NCBI GenBank assembly: GCA_009746045.1
Contig: RPFO01000667.1
Coordinates: 6,925,046-6,989,045 of the forward strand
Origin: Mesostigma viride
Lineage: Eukaryota > Streptophyta > Mesostigmatophyceae > Mesostigmatales > Mesostigmataceae
Direction: 5' to 3'
DNA: 64,000 bases
A program made the position numbers and the translations under genes. The notes under the pieces were generated by a model. It saw only the letters and a program-made list of their open reading frames with translations, made no database searches and was not told the origin of the DNA. Numbering within the stretch: the stretch's first letter is position 1; each line of letters begins with the position of its first letter. Positions 19,307-31,008 of this stretch are shown here, in pieces.

Positions 19307-19529
19307 ACGGTTGTTGTTCATGCGCATTCACATCCACCATTTTCAACAGATCTCATAAGATTTGCCTTGAGAGGGCGGCTGCACGACTACGCGCGCACAT
19401 GCCATGCACGCAATTGTGGAGCGAATAGCTATTCTTTGACATGGTAGTTGCAATAGGGTGCAGACTCAGCCGACTACGAAACCGCACCTGGCAACCGTGC
19501 GATACTTATATTTGTCATATATATGGTAT
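19307..19529. other. No gene: spacer between two insertions
   Basis: Holds the right TSD of the 42-bp T1 insertion and, at 19517-19529, the left TSD (ATATATATGGTAT) of the T3 insertion. Nothing else is recognised. Confidence 0.4.
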
Positions 19530-19907
19530 ATCGTGTGGTGCCCTTTGTCCTGGAGGAGTTTGGGGCCATGGGGCCCCTGACCTCCGCCTTCTTCAAGGAG
19601 TGTTGCCGGCTCCGGGAGGACCGGCTGGACCTGGAGGGCCAGCGGGCCCCATGGTCGGCGCGGACCTGGACGTCATATTGGCGTCAGCGCTTGTCGGTGG
19701 CGCTGACTCGGGCCATGGCTGACATCATGCTCCGCCGTACGCGGGCTGATTTTGCGGTGCAGCAGGGCTATTAGGTTCCTCCCGTTAGGAGTTTCCATTG
19801 GTCTTATCGTAGTATAGAGATTTTACATGGCTCTGTATAGAGGTTTATAGCTGGGCGTTTGCTTTGGTTTGAGTGATTTCACTCTGCTGTAAGTAATTAT
19901 ATTATTA
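19530..19907 (+). mobile_element. T3 retroelement fragment with 13-bp TSD
   Basis: Direct repeats ATATATATGGTAT flank it at 19517-19529 and 19908-19920. It encodes the same C-terminal peptide as 7360-7717 (VVPFVLEEFGA to ADFAVQQGY, stop at 19772-19774) and the same 3' UTR ending ATTATATTATTA. The 5' truncation differs from the other copy, and the shared 3' end defines the element's true terminus. Confidence 0.92.
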
Positions 19908-19920
19908 ATATATATGGTAT

Positions 19921-20139
19921 GATGGGCAGCAGTCATTGCTTACTTATGTTAATGCAAAGTGGCCACAGATCGAGTCGGATGGTCGGCCATGTGCTGAATG
20001 GAAGATCTGGCACAGAGGTCAGGTTTGGCACGGTGCAAGCATTATTATAAACTGTAGCTCTTATCCCGCATATGCAGCCCCGGCCTTGTCGTGAACATCA
20101 AGCAGTAGCTGTTAGCTGTGCAACGTCGATCACCTCCAC
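19921..20139. other. No gene seen
   Basis: Unique spacer between the T3 insertion and the diverged alpha2 block. No coding or repeat signal stands out. Confidence 0.3.
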
Positions 20140-21991
20140 TACACTCACGCGCGTGCACGAAGACACACACACACACACGTACACACACGTGCGCGCATAC
20201 GCACAAATGTGCAGACACGTGCACACACAAACACGCACACACACATGCACACCAAATGTGATGCTGCGTGATGCCTAACAGGGCGCATCTCTCTCCCACC
20301 ACGTTCACCGCAAATGGCAAGGGCTGTGCACGGTGACCCCCCGCATGGTGCAGGGTGGTGCTTGCCACGCAGGAGCAGCGGCCGGTAAGCCTGAGAGATG
20401 TTTGTGGCTGGAAACCTATGATTGAGGGGATGGGTGAGTGTCAGAGTGGTGGCTCGACAAAGTGGTGGACGGGTCGGTAGCCTACCAGGTTAAGGCCCCT
20501 CGGGGCCGTGTTGCAAGACTGCAAGGGCATTAATTGGCTACAAAGACGTTGGGTTGGGTGGTGTGTCTAAGTGGTTCAGGTGAGGCCACTGGCCTGCTGG
20601 AAGGCAGGTGCATGGGGAGGCGGGCGGGCTGACCAACATAATTGGCTGGGACGGATGACTGGAGTAGGGAGGCATTTGAAGGGATAGGGGGGTAGGAGGC
20701 GGGGGAGCGAGGGGAGGGGGAGGGGAAGGAGGGAGGGGCCCCAAGGGCCGGGGGCGAACTAGCTAGGGGGGAAGGTTCAGGGGACGCCGTCATCCCCGGC
20801 GGCTGCGTGTCAGACAGGACAGAGCTGGAAACCCGCGGGCGGCTCATGCAGCGTTGCGCTTCTGAGGGAACGCGTCCATGACACCAACCCCAAGCACGCG
20901 CCCAGGACACCGCGCGCATGCTTGCACTGCATGTGTGGGCATGGTGAGTTGGAGCAGCGGCAGGCATCAAGGGGTCTCGCTGAGGAGCTGAAACACGTCA
21001 GCCACTGAGCTGGCGGCCGAGGTGAGCAGCATAGGTCAGCAACCAACTGCCGAGGAGTTTAGAGCAGCAAGCATGTGCAATTGCGGCCACGACGACCTAT
21101 ACCAGACAGGCATAGCAGCGGCGGTTGGGACTTGGTTGAGGCGGCCCCGTTGGAGGCGGCCGCGAGGCGTGCGTGTGGATGGGGGCCGGAGCTGCGAGCC
21201 CGCCGAGCCGTGATGTCTTTGTGAATAGACCAACCATTAACTGAGGGATGCAGCTAGAGTCAGGTCGTGGTGCGCGCAGTGCTGCTGGGGCATGATGGAG
21301 GGAAGCTGCATATCGTCGGTTCGCATAAGGTGCTGGCTAGATAGGTGACTTGGTTTGCCTGTAGTAGCATTCATGGCTAATAGGCCCCATGCGAACTCCA
21401 AACCATAGATGCCATCACAAATTACCAACTGAGCATAAAGCCTGCCCACACGGTACTTGTACATCAAGGTACCACCAGTCATTTTTACTGTACGTATATA
21501 GCTGCCATACTTGCAGCATGTCAATTGCGTGTGCATTGGGAGTTCATTGAAAGTTGATTAAAAGAACGCGGAGACTGCGTCATGGCCGGCATGGGTATCA
21601 ATCAAAAGACCTTCAACCCGGCCCTATACTACTACTAGACTTCTACCGGCCCTACTACTGTACTGCAGCATTTACATGACAACGAGGAGGGAGGGCGCCC
21701 AAGCTTTTCTCACTGCCTATAGTGGGCAGGTCACAGAGGACTCTCTGGAACCTGTACGTGAGGGCAAGGCAACGAGAAGTAGCAATTCAGCTTAGCGGAT
21801 GCAATGAAGTTGCCTCATGGTCCGGAGGCCACGGATGGGCTAGGAACCAAGCAGGTTTGGGAGAAGACGAATTGGCCTCTCCCAGAGCCTGAGGGGTTTA
21901 ACCTGGGCATGCCCACGTATCTACCCCCGTGGGACGCTCACATGCACTATAAGACATGCACGTACTAATATAGTCATGCATTCATTGCCCG

Positions 21992-22075
21992 GTAGGAATG
22001 TTTGCACCCATCCATCCATCCATCGGGGTTAATGCTCCGTGCAAGCACGAGTCTAATTAATTAATTAATTAATTA
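21992..22075 (+). mobile_element. Short T2-like insertion with 12-bp TSD
   Basis: ATTCATTGCCCG flanks it at 21980-21991 and 22076-22087. The 84-bp insert has a (CCAT)n-like start, a GGGTTAATGCTCCGTGC segment and a long TTAA tail. It resembles 8025-8135. Confidence 0.85.
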
Positions 22076-22099
22076 ATTCATTGCCCGCGCTGGGAGAGT

Positions 22100-22295
22100 A
22101 AAAAATTAATTAATAAAACTCGTGCTCCCGTTGGGGAGTCACGGAGCAATGATGCACCAAAGTGCTTTTAATCCCAGTATGTGCACAACATGAAGAAAGG
22201 GCAGAGACCCCCTTTCTCCTTCATGCCAGGGGCATGCCACAGCAGCAATCAGACACGATAAACCATCCGGCAAGGTCTGTGGGTGCAATAAGACC
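22100..22295 (-). mobile_element. T2 insertion, minus strand, with 12-bp TSD
   Basis: CGCTGGGAGAGT flanks it at 22088-22099 and 22296-22307. Read on the minus strand it starts at GGTCTTATTGCACCCACAG and ends with the double hairpin and an A/T tail. It sits 12 bp from the preceding insertion. Confidence 0.9.
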
Positions 22296-22620
22296 CGCTG
22301 GGAGAGTCATGGGGTACCAGGTATACTATAAATGATATGCAGCAGGATCTATTGATGTGCACACCTTCATGTGCAGTCACTGATTCTAAATCATTGACAT
22401 CCACAGGTCTAAAAGTACATACCAAGTTGTCCAACGTAGATTTCCATCGATCGATCAATGTGCCCTCAGGAATTATTGGCTAACTAGTGCGCATAGATGC
22501 ACGCATCTGACAATACTATTCTGAAGCAAGCTGCATCTCGACCAACTAGTCAATAAGGTAACAAAAACAATATGCTACACTTATTTAGCCGTTTTTAGTC
22601 TGTTTATGCATGGAGAATGA

Positions 22621-22850
22621 TCAATTAAAAATTAAAGAATTAATTGTGCGCTCCCGTTGGGTAGTCAAGGTCTCACGGGGCACAATAATACCGAGCTTTT
22701 CATCTGGCTGTACATATGTTGCACACTGGGAAGGGGGCCGAGACATCCGTCTTCCCTCATGCCCGGCTCAGGCAAGCCACACGGCTGCCATTGAAACTAA
22801 TCACGAGGAGAGTCTGGCATATATGTGGGTGCAGTAATGCTGCATGAAAT
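22621..22850 (-). mobile_element. Diverged T2 copy
   Basis: GCGCTCCCGTTGGGTAGTCA near 22650 and GGGTGCAGTAATGC near 22830 are T2 landmarks in reverse orientation. The middle is strongly diverged. No TSD is legible. Confidence 0.55.
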
Positions 22851-22955
22851 GTGCATGCCCGGTGACATGGCGGGGGCACAATGTTCAAAACATGATGACT
22901 GAAATGCGCGGGTAGACATGGAGGTGCATAGGCTGAGCAACTGAAGGTAGCCGAT

Positions 22956-23146
22956 TAATTAATTAATTAATTAAAACACGTGCTCCCGTTGGGGAGTCAC
23001 GGAGCACCGAAGTGCTTTTAATCCCTGTGTGTGCACAACAGGAGAAAGGGCAGAGACCCCCAGTCTCCTTCATGCCAAAGGCATGCCACAGCTGCATTCG
23101 GGCGCGCTAGCTAAAAGGACATGCTACCGATCCGGCAAACTGTGAA
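22956..23146 (-). mobile_element. T2 insertion, minus strand, with 12-bp TSD
   Basis: AAGGTAGCCGAT flanks it at 22944-22955 and 23147-23158. It carries a TTAA tail on the left, GTGCTCCCGTTGGGGAGTCA, the AGCACCGAAGTGCT hairpin, and the CATGCC segments. Confidence 0.92.
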
Positions 23147-23983
23147 AAGGTAGCCGATAATACGAACTGACGTATGCTGAGCAATACACGGTGCACTACG
23201 AAGGCCATGCAGGTGGCTATAGGCCATACTGCAATCCGTCAACATTACGCGGCAACCCCGTATCTGAAACTGCTTCTATAGATAGACATCATGGATCCTT
23301 CATGTCACGAGGGTGGAACCCATAGCTTTAGATCCCCGCCCTGCCAGTAGACTAATTGGGCTTCTCGGGGGATGGCTTGTGGCAGATGCAAGGTGGGCCA
23401 CAGCTTGCACGCTGCTGCTGCTGCTGCTGCTGCGCAGGAGTCAGGTCGTCGTCCAGCAACCATGGGGTGGAGTGCAGAGTCTTGCGTTGCCAAAGGAATT
23501 AAGCGCACCGTACCCTCTTGGGAGTCAAAGGTGGGCAGCACTGGCAGGGGGACGTTCTGGAGAACGATAGAACCCCAGGTTGTTGAGCCAGAGGAAGCTA
23601 GCTATCCGGCCCCACTGACCATGCGCTTCTCCGCGAAGTTCCCAAATGCTGCTCAGAAGAAGAAAGCACACTAGACTCAGTTTGACGTTCCCAGCCACCG
23701 CCACCCCAGTATCCGAAAGCCGGCAGTAGCGACTAGTTAGACAGCGACTCATTGCTGTTTCAATGATGACATCCATGGAGGCACATGACATGCTCGACAA
23801 ACTCTGTGTCCAGATTGGTGACGAATATACATGAACGCCATTAACAAAAGAGGGTTGATGGTGAGAAGAATATATACTTGGTGCATTATGCACCCAAAAA
23901 AATGTCGGCCGAAACATTCTGCCCGTGCCTGCTAGCAGTGTGCAATGCATCCATGGCAACCTGGCCAGCAGCCTGCTGCATGC

Positions 23984-26551
23984 TTACTGGGAAATACCCT
24001 GCAGCTTGTGACGAAGGTAATTTTCCTGCTCCAGCCGGCCCTTCAACCTATCCCAGTCAAAGTATGGAATAGCCACCACTCTAAAGCCACCTTTTTCTAG
24101 CAGCCGCCTTTTAAAAAGAGTCACCGCTGTGATGGCCCCGGAATCTTGATAGAAATGAGACGGCCCATCCACCTCCACGGCCACCTTCCCATCCACCAGG
24201 ATATCCACATATGAGAGGCCATGGAAGAAAGGGACCTCGTTTTTGTGGGCAATGCCCATACCCCGCAGCACCTTGGAAACCTCCAGGTGGAGGTCAGATG
24301 ACGACGGCCCTGGCTGCTGCTTGCCTGACATGGCCGTGTCTCGCCACCTCTCGAGAAGAGCAGAGCAGTAGCGGTCACGCACATGATCACTGGCTTCCAC
24401 GCAGGCAAGGATGTACTGGCAGACTTGATTAAGCTCCAACCCAAAATCTTTATCTGTTGGCTGCGCGAGCTTGGTCCAGGCAACCATGAGCGCCCTAGCT
24501 GCGTCACTGTCAGGCCTTCCTGCCACTGCAAGTGCCCACAGCATGTTTGCAGCATTCTGCTTCACGAGCCCTTCTGCCACCCACTCCGCCAACCCTGCTT
24601 CAGCGGCCGCATAGACGCGCTCGAAAAGGCCCTGGCCTTGTTCCACAGCCCCTGCATCAGCTAGGGCAGACCGCTGTAGCGCCCGCACCTCAACCCGCGC
24701 CTCCACCGCAGCGTACAGTGCAGGGGTCCCCTTGCCCGCTGTGGCAAAAGCATGCGCAAGGTTAGCGACATTCTGCGGATTGAAGCTGTCCAGTCCCCTG
24801 CCAAGTGCCTCGTCCTGCACTGCCCCCAACAGCCCAGAAGCCTCCCTGCCTGCCTTGGCAAAAGCCCATGCCATGTTGGAGATGCCTTGTGCGGTGAACT
24901 CTCGGAGGCCCCTTGTACCCACCTCGACTTCCACGGCTGCAAACAGCCCCGGAGCCCCCGCGCTTGCTGTTGCAAACGCCCACACCAGGTTTGCGATGCC
25001 CTGTGGTTTGAACCCTTGGAATCCCCTGGCTAACATCTCCTTCTCAACAGCTGCAAACAACTGTGAGGCTTCCTTGCCTGCCGTCGCAAACGCCCACACC
25101 AGGTTGGACATCTCTTGCGGCTTAAACCCTTGCAGCCCTCTAACCAACACTTCCTTCTCAACAGCTGCAAAAAGCTGCGAGGCTTCCTTGCCTGCCGTCG
25201 CAAATGCCCACACCAGGTTTGCGATGCCCTGTGGGTTGAACCCTTGTAATCCCCTGGCCAACACCTCCTTCTCAACAGCTGCAAAAAGCTGTGAGGCTTC
25301 CTTGCCTGCCGTCACAAACGCCCACACCAGGTTTGCGATGCCCTGTGGGTTGAACCCTTGTAATCCCCTGGCCAACACCTCCTTCTCAACAGATGCAAAA
25401 AGCTGTAAGGCTTCCTTGCCTGCCGTCGCAAACGCCCACACCAGGTTTGCGATGTTTTGTGGGTTGAACCCTTGTAATCCCCTGGCCAACACCTCCTTCT
25501 CAACAGCTGCAAAAAGCTGCGAGGCTTCCTTGCCTGCCGTCGCAAATGCCCACACCAGGTTGGACATCTCTTGCGGCTTAAACCCTTGCAGCCCTCTGGC
25601 CAACACCTCCTTCTCAACAGCTGCAAAAAGCTGTGAGGCTTCCTTGCCTGCCGTCACAAACGCCCACACCAGGTTTGCGATGCCCTGTGGGTTGAACCCT
25701 TGCAATCCCCTGGCCAACACCTCCTTCTCAACAGCTGCAAAAAGCTGCGAGGCTTCATTGCCTGCCGTCGCAGACGCCCACACGATGCCCGCGATCTGCC
25801 TTGAATCCATGCTGCTCAATCTCTTCATGGCCTCCCCCTCCATCCGGTCCAGGCCTTTGCTCGCGTCCTCCCCTAGCTTGGCCAGGTTGCGCGCCAGGGT
25901 GTCCAGATCGCGGTTGGTGAATGAGCCAGGGTCATCCTCCCACCGCGCCCACACCTGCTCAAGGAGCTGGGAGAGCCTGGGGTCCCTGGCGATGTCGGAG
26001 TTCTTGGCAGGGTTTGCATCCTTGGCAGATCTGAGCTCGTTCAGGGCAGCCAGCATGTCTGTGGTGCGAACGACATCGTTCTCGTGCCGAGCATCCTCCA
26101 GCCAGTGCAAGATACCCTCCGGCTCCATCCCTTTAAACGTGGGTGCCCTGACCGTCTTGAACGCCGGGCGTGGCGGCTTGGCCCTCCCTCGCAACGGGCT
26201 GGACCCAGCTGCTGGGCTGGGGGGCTGCTTGCCATCATCCAGCCTGGGTAGGCGTTGCGCATGCTGCTCCACCTCCTGTGCTTTTGTGCCTTCGCCTCCC
26301 TGGGTACTGCTGTCTGGTTGTCTGGGTCCGTGGGCGCTGCTGCTCTTGTTCCCTGACTTGAAAGCATCCTTGCCCGAGCGGTCGCGCAACCGGGCACTGG
26401 TGGGGAGGGTGCATGTGCCTTTGGCCACTGAGAAAGAGGTGGGGGGCTTGAGGTGCTGCGTGTGTCGTGGCCAGGGGGGGAGGCGGGGTCTGGGCGGCGG
26501 CACTCCCGAGAAAGGGGGGCAGCCGGGTCGGGGGGTGCCGTTTGAGAACAC
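23984..26551 (-). CDS. OPR-repeat / RAP-domain protein, copy 2 (RAP2)
   Basis: Intronless frame of 855 codons and the best-preserved member of the cluster. A Ser/Lys/Pro-rich N-terminal part (SARLRDRSGKDAFKSGNKSS) precedes about ten 38-residue repeats. Some carry GFKPQEMSNLVWAF and others GFNPQGIANLVWAF, arranged in a different order and number from RAP1. The C-terminal RAP domain has VDILVDGKVAVEVDGPSHF, FKRRLLEKGGF and VVAIPYFDW. Outside the repeats it is nearly identical to RAP1, while the repeat array has been reshuffled. Predicted organelle RNA binding is from family knowledge. The 93-bp and 68-bp repeats lie directly upstream and may contain the promoter. The ATG at 26551 is the first in frame; a later start is possible. 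Confidence 0.93.
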   Translation of the reverse strand: MFSNGTPRPGCPPFSGVPPPRPRLPPWPRHTQHLKPPTSFSVAKGTCTLPTSARLRDRSGKDAFKSGNKSSSAHGPRQPDSSTQGGEGTKAQEVEQHAQRLPRLDDGKQPPSPAAGSSPLRGRAKPPRPAFKTVRAPTFKGMEPEGILHWLEDARHENDVVRTTDMLAALNELRSAKDANPAKNSDIARDPRLSQLLEQVWARWEDDPGSFTNRDLDTLARNLAKLGEDASKGLDRMEGEAMKRLSSMDSRQIAGIVWASATAGNEASQLFAAVEKEVLARGLQGFNPQGIANLVWAFVTAGKEASQLFAAVEKEVLARGLQGFKPQEMSNLVWAFATAGKEASQLFAAVEKEVLARGLQGFNPQNIANLVWAFATAGKEALQLFASVEKEVLARGLQGFNPQGIANLVWAFVTAGKEASQLFAAVEKEVLARGLQGFNPQGIANLVWAFATAGKEASQLFAAVEKEVLVRGLQGFKPQEMSNLVWAFATAGKEASQLFAAVEKEMLARGFQGFKPQGIANLVWAFATASAGAPGLFAAVEVEVGTRGLREFTAQGISNMAWAFAKAGREASGLLGAVQDEALGRGLDSFNPQNVANLAHAFATAGKGTPALYAAVEARVEVRALQRSALADAGAVEQGQGLFERVYAAAEAGLAEWVAEGLVKQNAANMLWALAVAGRPDSDAARALMVAWTKLAQPTDKDFGLELNQVCQYILACVEASDHVRDRYCSALLERWRDTAMSGKQQPGPSSSDLHLEVSKVLRGMGIAHKNEVPFFHGLSYVDILVDGKVAVEVDGPSHFYQDSGAITAVTLFKRRLLEKGGFRVVAIPYFDWDRLKGRLEQENYLRHKLQGISQ

Positions 26552-27050
26552 ACAACCTGCACAAGGTCACGCGATGCAACGCGGGTGGGTGTGGGGGGAC
26601 GGCAGACAGCAGAGGGGCATGCGAGCGGTGCCGTTTGAGAACACACAACCTGCACAAGGTCACGCGATGCAACGCGGGTGGGCGTGGGGGACGGCAGAGA
26701 GCAGGGGGGCATGCGAGCGGTGCCGTTTGAGAACACACAACCTGCACAAGTTCGCGCGATGCAACGCGGGTGGGCGTGGGGGGACGGCAGACAGCAGGGG
26801 GGCATGCGAGCGGTGCCGTTTGAGAACACACAACCTGCACAAGGTCGCGCGATGCAACGCGGGTGGGCGTGGGGGGACGGCAGAGAGCAGGGGGGCATGC
26901 GAGCGGTGCCGTTTGAGAACACACAACCTGCACAAGGTCGCGCGATGCAACGCGGGTGGGCGTGGGGGGACGGCAGACAGCAGGGGGGCATGCGAGCGGT
27001 GCCGTTTGAGAACACACAGCCTCCACAAGGTCGCGCGATGCAACGCGGGT
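26520..27050. repeat. 93-bp minisatellite, about 6 units
   Basis: GCGATGCAACGCGGGTG recurs at 26571, 26664, 26756, 26849, 26942 and 27035, a period of 92-93 bp. The first unit overlaps the predicted start of RAP2. Both strands stay open across it, which inflates apparent frames in both directions. Confidence 0.95.
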
Positions 27051-28275
27051 TCTCTATCCTCTGTCTGATGGTCCATGAGTGAGCAAGACGTGACATGACG
27101 GCAAGTAGGATGTGATGTTCTCTATCCTCTGTCTGATGGTCCATGAGTGAGCAAGACGTGACATGACGGCAAGTAGGATATGATGTTCTCTATCCTCTGT
27201 CTGATGGTCCATGAGTGAGCAAGACGTGACATGACGGCAAGTAGGATGTGATGTTCTCTATCCTCTGTCTGATGGTCCATGAGTGAGCAAGACGTGACAT
27301 GACTGCAAGTAGGATGTGATGTTCTCTATCCTCTGTCTGATGGTCCATGAGTGAGTAAGACGTGACATGACGGCAAGCAGCATGTGATGTTCTCTATCCT
27401 CTGTCTGATGGTCCATGAGTGAGCAAGACGTGACATGACGGCAAGTAGGATGTGATGTTCTCTATCCTCTGTCTGATGGTCCATGAGTGAGCAAGACGTG
27501 ACATGACGGCAAGCAGGATGTGATGTTCTCTATCCTCTGTCTGATGGTCCATGAGTGAGCAAGACGTGACATGACGGCAAGTAGGATGTGATGTTCTCTA
27601 TCCTCTGTCTGATGGTCCATGATTGAGCAAGACGTGACATGACGGCAAGCAGGATGTGATGTTCTCTATCCTCTGTCTGATGGTCCATGAGTGAGCAAGA
27701 CGTGACATGACAGCAAGTAGGATGTGATGTTCTCTATCCTCTGTCTGATGGTCCATGAGTGAGCAAGACGTGACATGACGGCAAGTAGGATGTGATGTTC
27801 TCTATCCTCTGTCTGATGGTCCATGAGTGAGTAAGACGTGACATGACGGCAAGCAGGATGTGATGTTCTCTATCCTCTGTCTGATGGTCCATGAGTGAGC
27901 AAGACGTGACATGACGGCAAGTAGGATGTGATGTTCTCTATCCTCTGTCTGATGGTCCATGAGTGAGCAAGACGTGACATGACGGCAAGTAGGATGTGAT
28001 GTTCTCTATCCTCTGTCTGATGGTCCATGAGTGAGTAAGACGTGACATGACGGCAAGTAGGATGTGATGTTCTCTATCCTCTGTCTGATGGTCCATGAGT
28101 GAGCAAGACGTGACATGACGGCAAGTAGGATGTGATGTTCTCTATCCTCTGTCTGATGGTCCATGAGTGAGCAAGACGCGACATGACGGCAAGTAGGATG
28201 TGATGTTCTCTATCCTCTGTCTGATGGTCCATGAGTGAGTAAGACGTGACATGACAGCAAGTAGAATGTGATGTT
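27045..28275. repeat. 68-bp satellite array 2, about 18 units
   Basis: Same unit as 10863-12028, including the AAGTAGG/AAGCAGG variants, plus GAGTAAGACG variants private to this array. Confidence 0.97.
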
Positions 28276-28379
28276 CTCTATCCTCCTTTACCCTCCTTTA
28301 CCCTCCTCTGTCCTCCTCTACCCTCCTCTATCCTACTTTCCCCCCCTCTAACCTCCTCAAGACTCCTCAAGACGCCCCT

Positions 28380-29350
28380 ATTCATGATTTCAAAACCATC
28401 AATGCCCAAGCTGGGGAGGGTGCACAAGTGAATCAGGGTGCATTTTTACCATATCTAGCGGGTGCCTAGTTCTCGAATGTCTTGCAGTACCCTGTGCCAA
28501 GGATTAATTGGCGGGCACTGCTGGCTTACCTGGCATAGCTGACGCCCTGCACTCGTGCACTCGGGGAAGTGCAGCACTGGCGCGGAGAGAGACGTTGGCG
28601 TTCATGAGGAGAGGCTCTCCCGTTATCTTGGGGTTACGAATGAAGCCCCACTGGCCAACACGCTACACAGCCGACGCCAGGAATCTTACCGACTTCACCC
28701 GACCGAGCTTGACAATGATGAGTGTGCCGTGGTCCCCGCGCCAGGAACGCCGACGAAGGATTGCGAACGGTACGTTGCAAAAAAGCGCGCGAGCGTTGCG
28801 TGTGCCATCTCGGCAATCTGAGTCCAGCCACCTACGCCTTGCCCGCCGATGACGCTATAGAGCACGGGGTATACCATTCCGCGGGGAATTCCACTTCTGG
28901 CTCCGATGATACCAGACCGTCATGAATAATGGCCAGGTCGAATGGATTGGACGCAGCCTTCAAGTCTCGAACCTTTGCGCTTTTGCATCGTGTGACAAAG
29001 CAGCCCAAGCTCCGACAGTGCTGGCCAAATTTACCCTATGCCCCCCGGCCCGAAAGCTGCTCGGGTGGAGCGGCCATCCCCTTAGTTAACCGGGTTCATT
29101 CCTGAGAGAGTCGCAATCTCAAGTTAAATCAGGATATGATAGCTACAGGACTGGCCAGCTCCCATCGGTCGCGTGCGTGATGGGGGCCTGCCTGTCTTTC
29201 CCTGTCAGCTCGGCCCTCGCCTGTCTTGTCCGTTTCGTGGCAATGATGAAGGCGAACTGTTCTGTGGGCGCGCCCGCGCACGTGACCTGCTGGCGACAGC
29301 CTGCGACAGCACACACGGCTGCTGGCTTCTGGCAGCAACTAGGTATGTAC
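28380..29350. repeat. Segmental duplication block beta, copy 2
   Basis: It matches 12130-13100. The minus-strand exon-like segment GFIRNPKITGEPLLMNANVS runs to a GTAAGC donor (28530-28640). Frames elsewhere differ from beta1. No gene is established. Confidence 0.7.
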
Positions 29351-29752
29351 GAACGGAGTGATTCCCATGTGCCTGTACGACGTACGTAGGTGGTGCTGAC
29401 TTGGCAAGGAAGGTGACGCGCTAAATGCAGCTAGAAAATGTGGTGTACGGGTCAACGTTGGGGTGCAGGTTGGTGCCCGCCCCTTGCATGCCACCAGTAC
29501 ATCATCATCCCATGCTGGTCCTCGACCATAACCTTCGCTTACAACAAATGCAATCGCTATCTGGGGGGAAGAAAAATGCAAGGCATTATGCTCTAGCGAC
29601 GGCGTCGCCAAAGCTGTCCGATTATGCTGCTCTTATCCTAGGTTCTTCCACGCCTGTGCACCTGCGAAACTATACCTTATCTGTTTTGCTTTGGTTCCGT
29701 TGCCATTTGTCAAGTACCGTTGGAAACATAACTACCCCCACAAGTGAGAGCT
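29351..29752. other. No gene: junction between units 2 and 3
   Basis: Unique sequence linking beta2 to alpha3. It contains short frames only. Confidence 0.35.
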
Positions 29753-30514
29753 AAGCCATCTTCCTCGATATATCTGACCATGTTGGACTTTCCAGGTATC
29801 CTTCCAGAGATTTTTCCAGGGAGCGTTTTGTCATATCAGGTTACCACGTGCCGGTGTTGTTTATCATCTCTCTCTTCCATCACCGCTTCAGGAGAGTGGC
29901 GTTTGAAGGGCTGGCATTCCATTGTCTTTTCTATAGTCCATTCGCCCGGCGCAAATAAGCTGGGCAAGGTTGTCTTCATGGCAATATGCAGCGCCTCGGA
30001 TGGCCTTCCGTTTCGTTTACTCTTCCTATCAGATCCTGTGAGCTGCATCATGTGAGGAGATCTTCGCATGAAGTAGCTATAGGTCCGCAAGGAGGTGCGC
30101 ACATTTTCATGGTCTGTCCTGAAACATGTACAGTCCGTGTCACATGCTGCGATTTTTCATGGCGCGGGCTGCATGTACTCGTGGGTAGAGTCCATGTCCC
30201 ATGGTGCGTGGGCGCGTGAAATATTCCATGGAAGGTCAGTCACCAACCAATACAGTGCCCACGCAGAACAAACGCGTATTGTCCTCCCACGCGGTATGTT
30301 CTCATCCCATGGCAGGTATTGCCTGCGCGATCAGGACGCAGTTCAGCCAGTCTTGCTTACCTGTTTGGCCAGGGCTGGCTGGCCTATGTGCTGCATGTTT
30401 GGGGACTCCAGCCCTGCATCATTGCGCTGCTGTCTATTGCAGTTGTGCTCGAGATCCTGGTTTACACACTGCACAGAACTGCTTGTGGAAACGACTACCC
30501 ATCAAGGTGCCCGG

Positions 30515-31008
30515 CGAAGTCCCCCTCATCATCGACAGGAAAGCACAAGACAGTGCACATTTCATGTTACTAGGTAGTAAGATATGCCTTGACAGTCCCC
30601 CTCATCATCGACAGGAAAGCACAAGACAAGGCGCATTTCATGTTACTAGGTAGTAAGATATGCCTTGACAGTCCCCCTCATCATCGACAGGAAAGCACAA
30701 GACAAGCCACATTTCATGTTACTCGGTAGTAAGATATGCCTTGACAGTCCCCCTCATCATCGACAGGAAAGCACAAGACAAGCCACATTTCATGTTACTA
30801 GGTAGTAAGATATGCCTTGACAGTCCCCCTCATCATCGACAGGAAAGCACAAGACAAGGCACATTTCATGTTACTAGGTCGTAAGATATGCCTTGACAGT
30901 CCCCCTCATCATCGACAGGAAAGCACAAGACAAGGCACCTTTCATGTCACTTGGTCGTAAGATATGCCTTGACAGTCCCCCTCATCATCGACAGGAAAGC
31001 ACATGCTG
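30515..31008. repeat. 76-bp minisatellite with a shared hairpin core, 6.5 units
   Basis: GACAGTCCCCCTCATCATCG recurs at 30591, 30667, 30743, 30819, 30895 and 30971. The unit contains the same core of about 50 bp as the 66-bp repeat at 31545 (CAAGGCACATTTCATGTTAC...ATGCCTTGACAG), joined to a different spacer. Confidence 0.95.

Larger units (their letters stand above)
20140..23960. repeat. Segmental duplication block alpha, copy 2 (diverged)
   Basis: Patchy matches in the same order as alpha1: the CA tract (20160-20255), the GC-rich stretch 20780-21320 vs 4080-4600, the GGAAGCTAGCTATCC stretch at 23590-23740 vs 4965-5100, and CATGAACGCCATTAACAAAAGAGGGTTG (in parts) near 23830 vs 5815. It leads directly into RAP2 as alpha1 leads into RAP1. 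It is more eroded than alpha1 and alpha3 and carries its own retroelement insertions. No gene is recognised. Confidence 0.7.

Noticed and set aside
24732-27068. Plus-strand open frame of 778 codons antisense to RAP2
   Set aside because: Same cause, extended by the 93-bp minisatellite, which is open on both strands.
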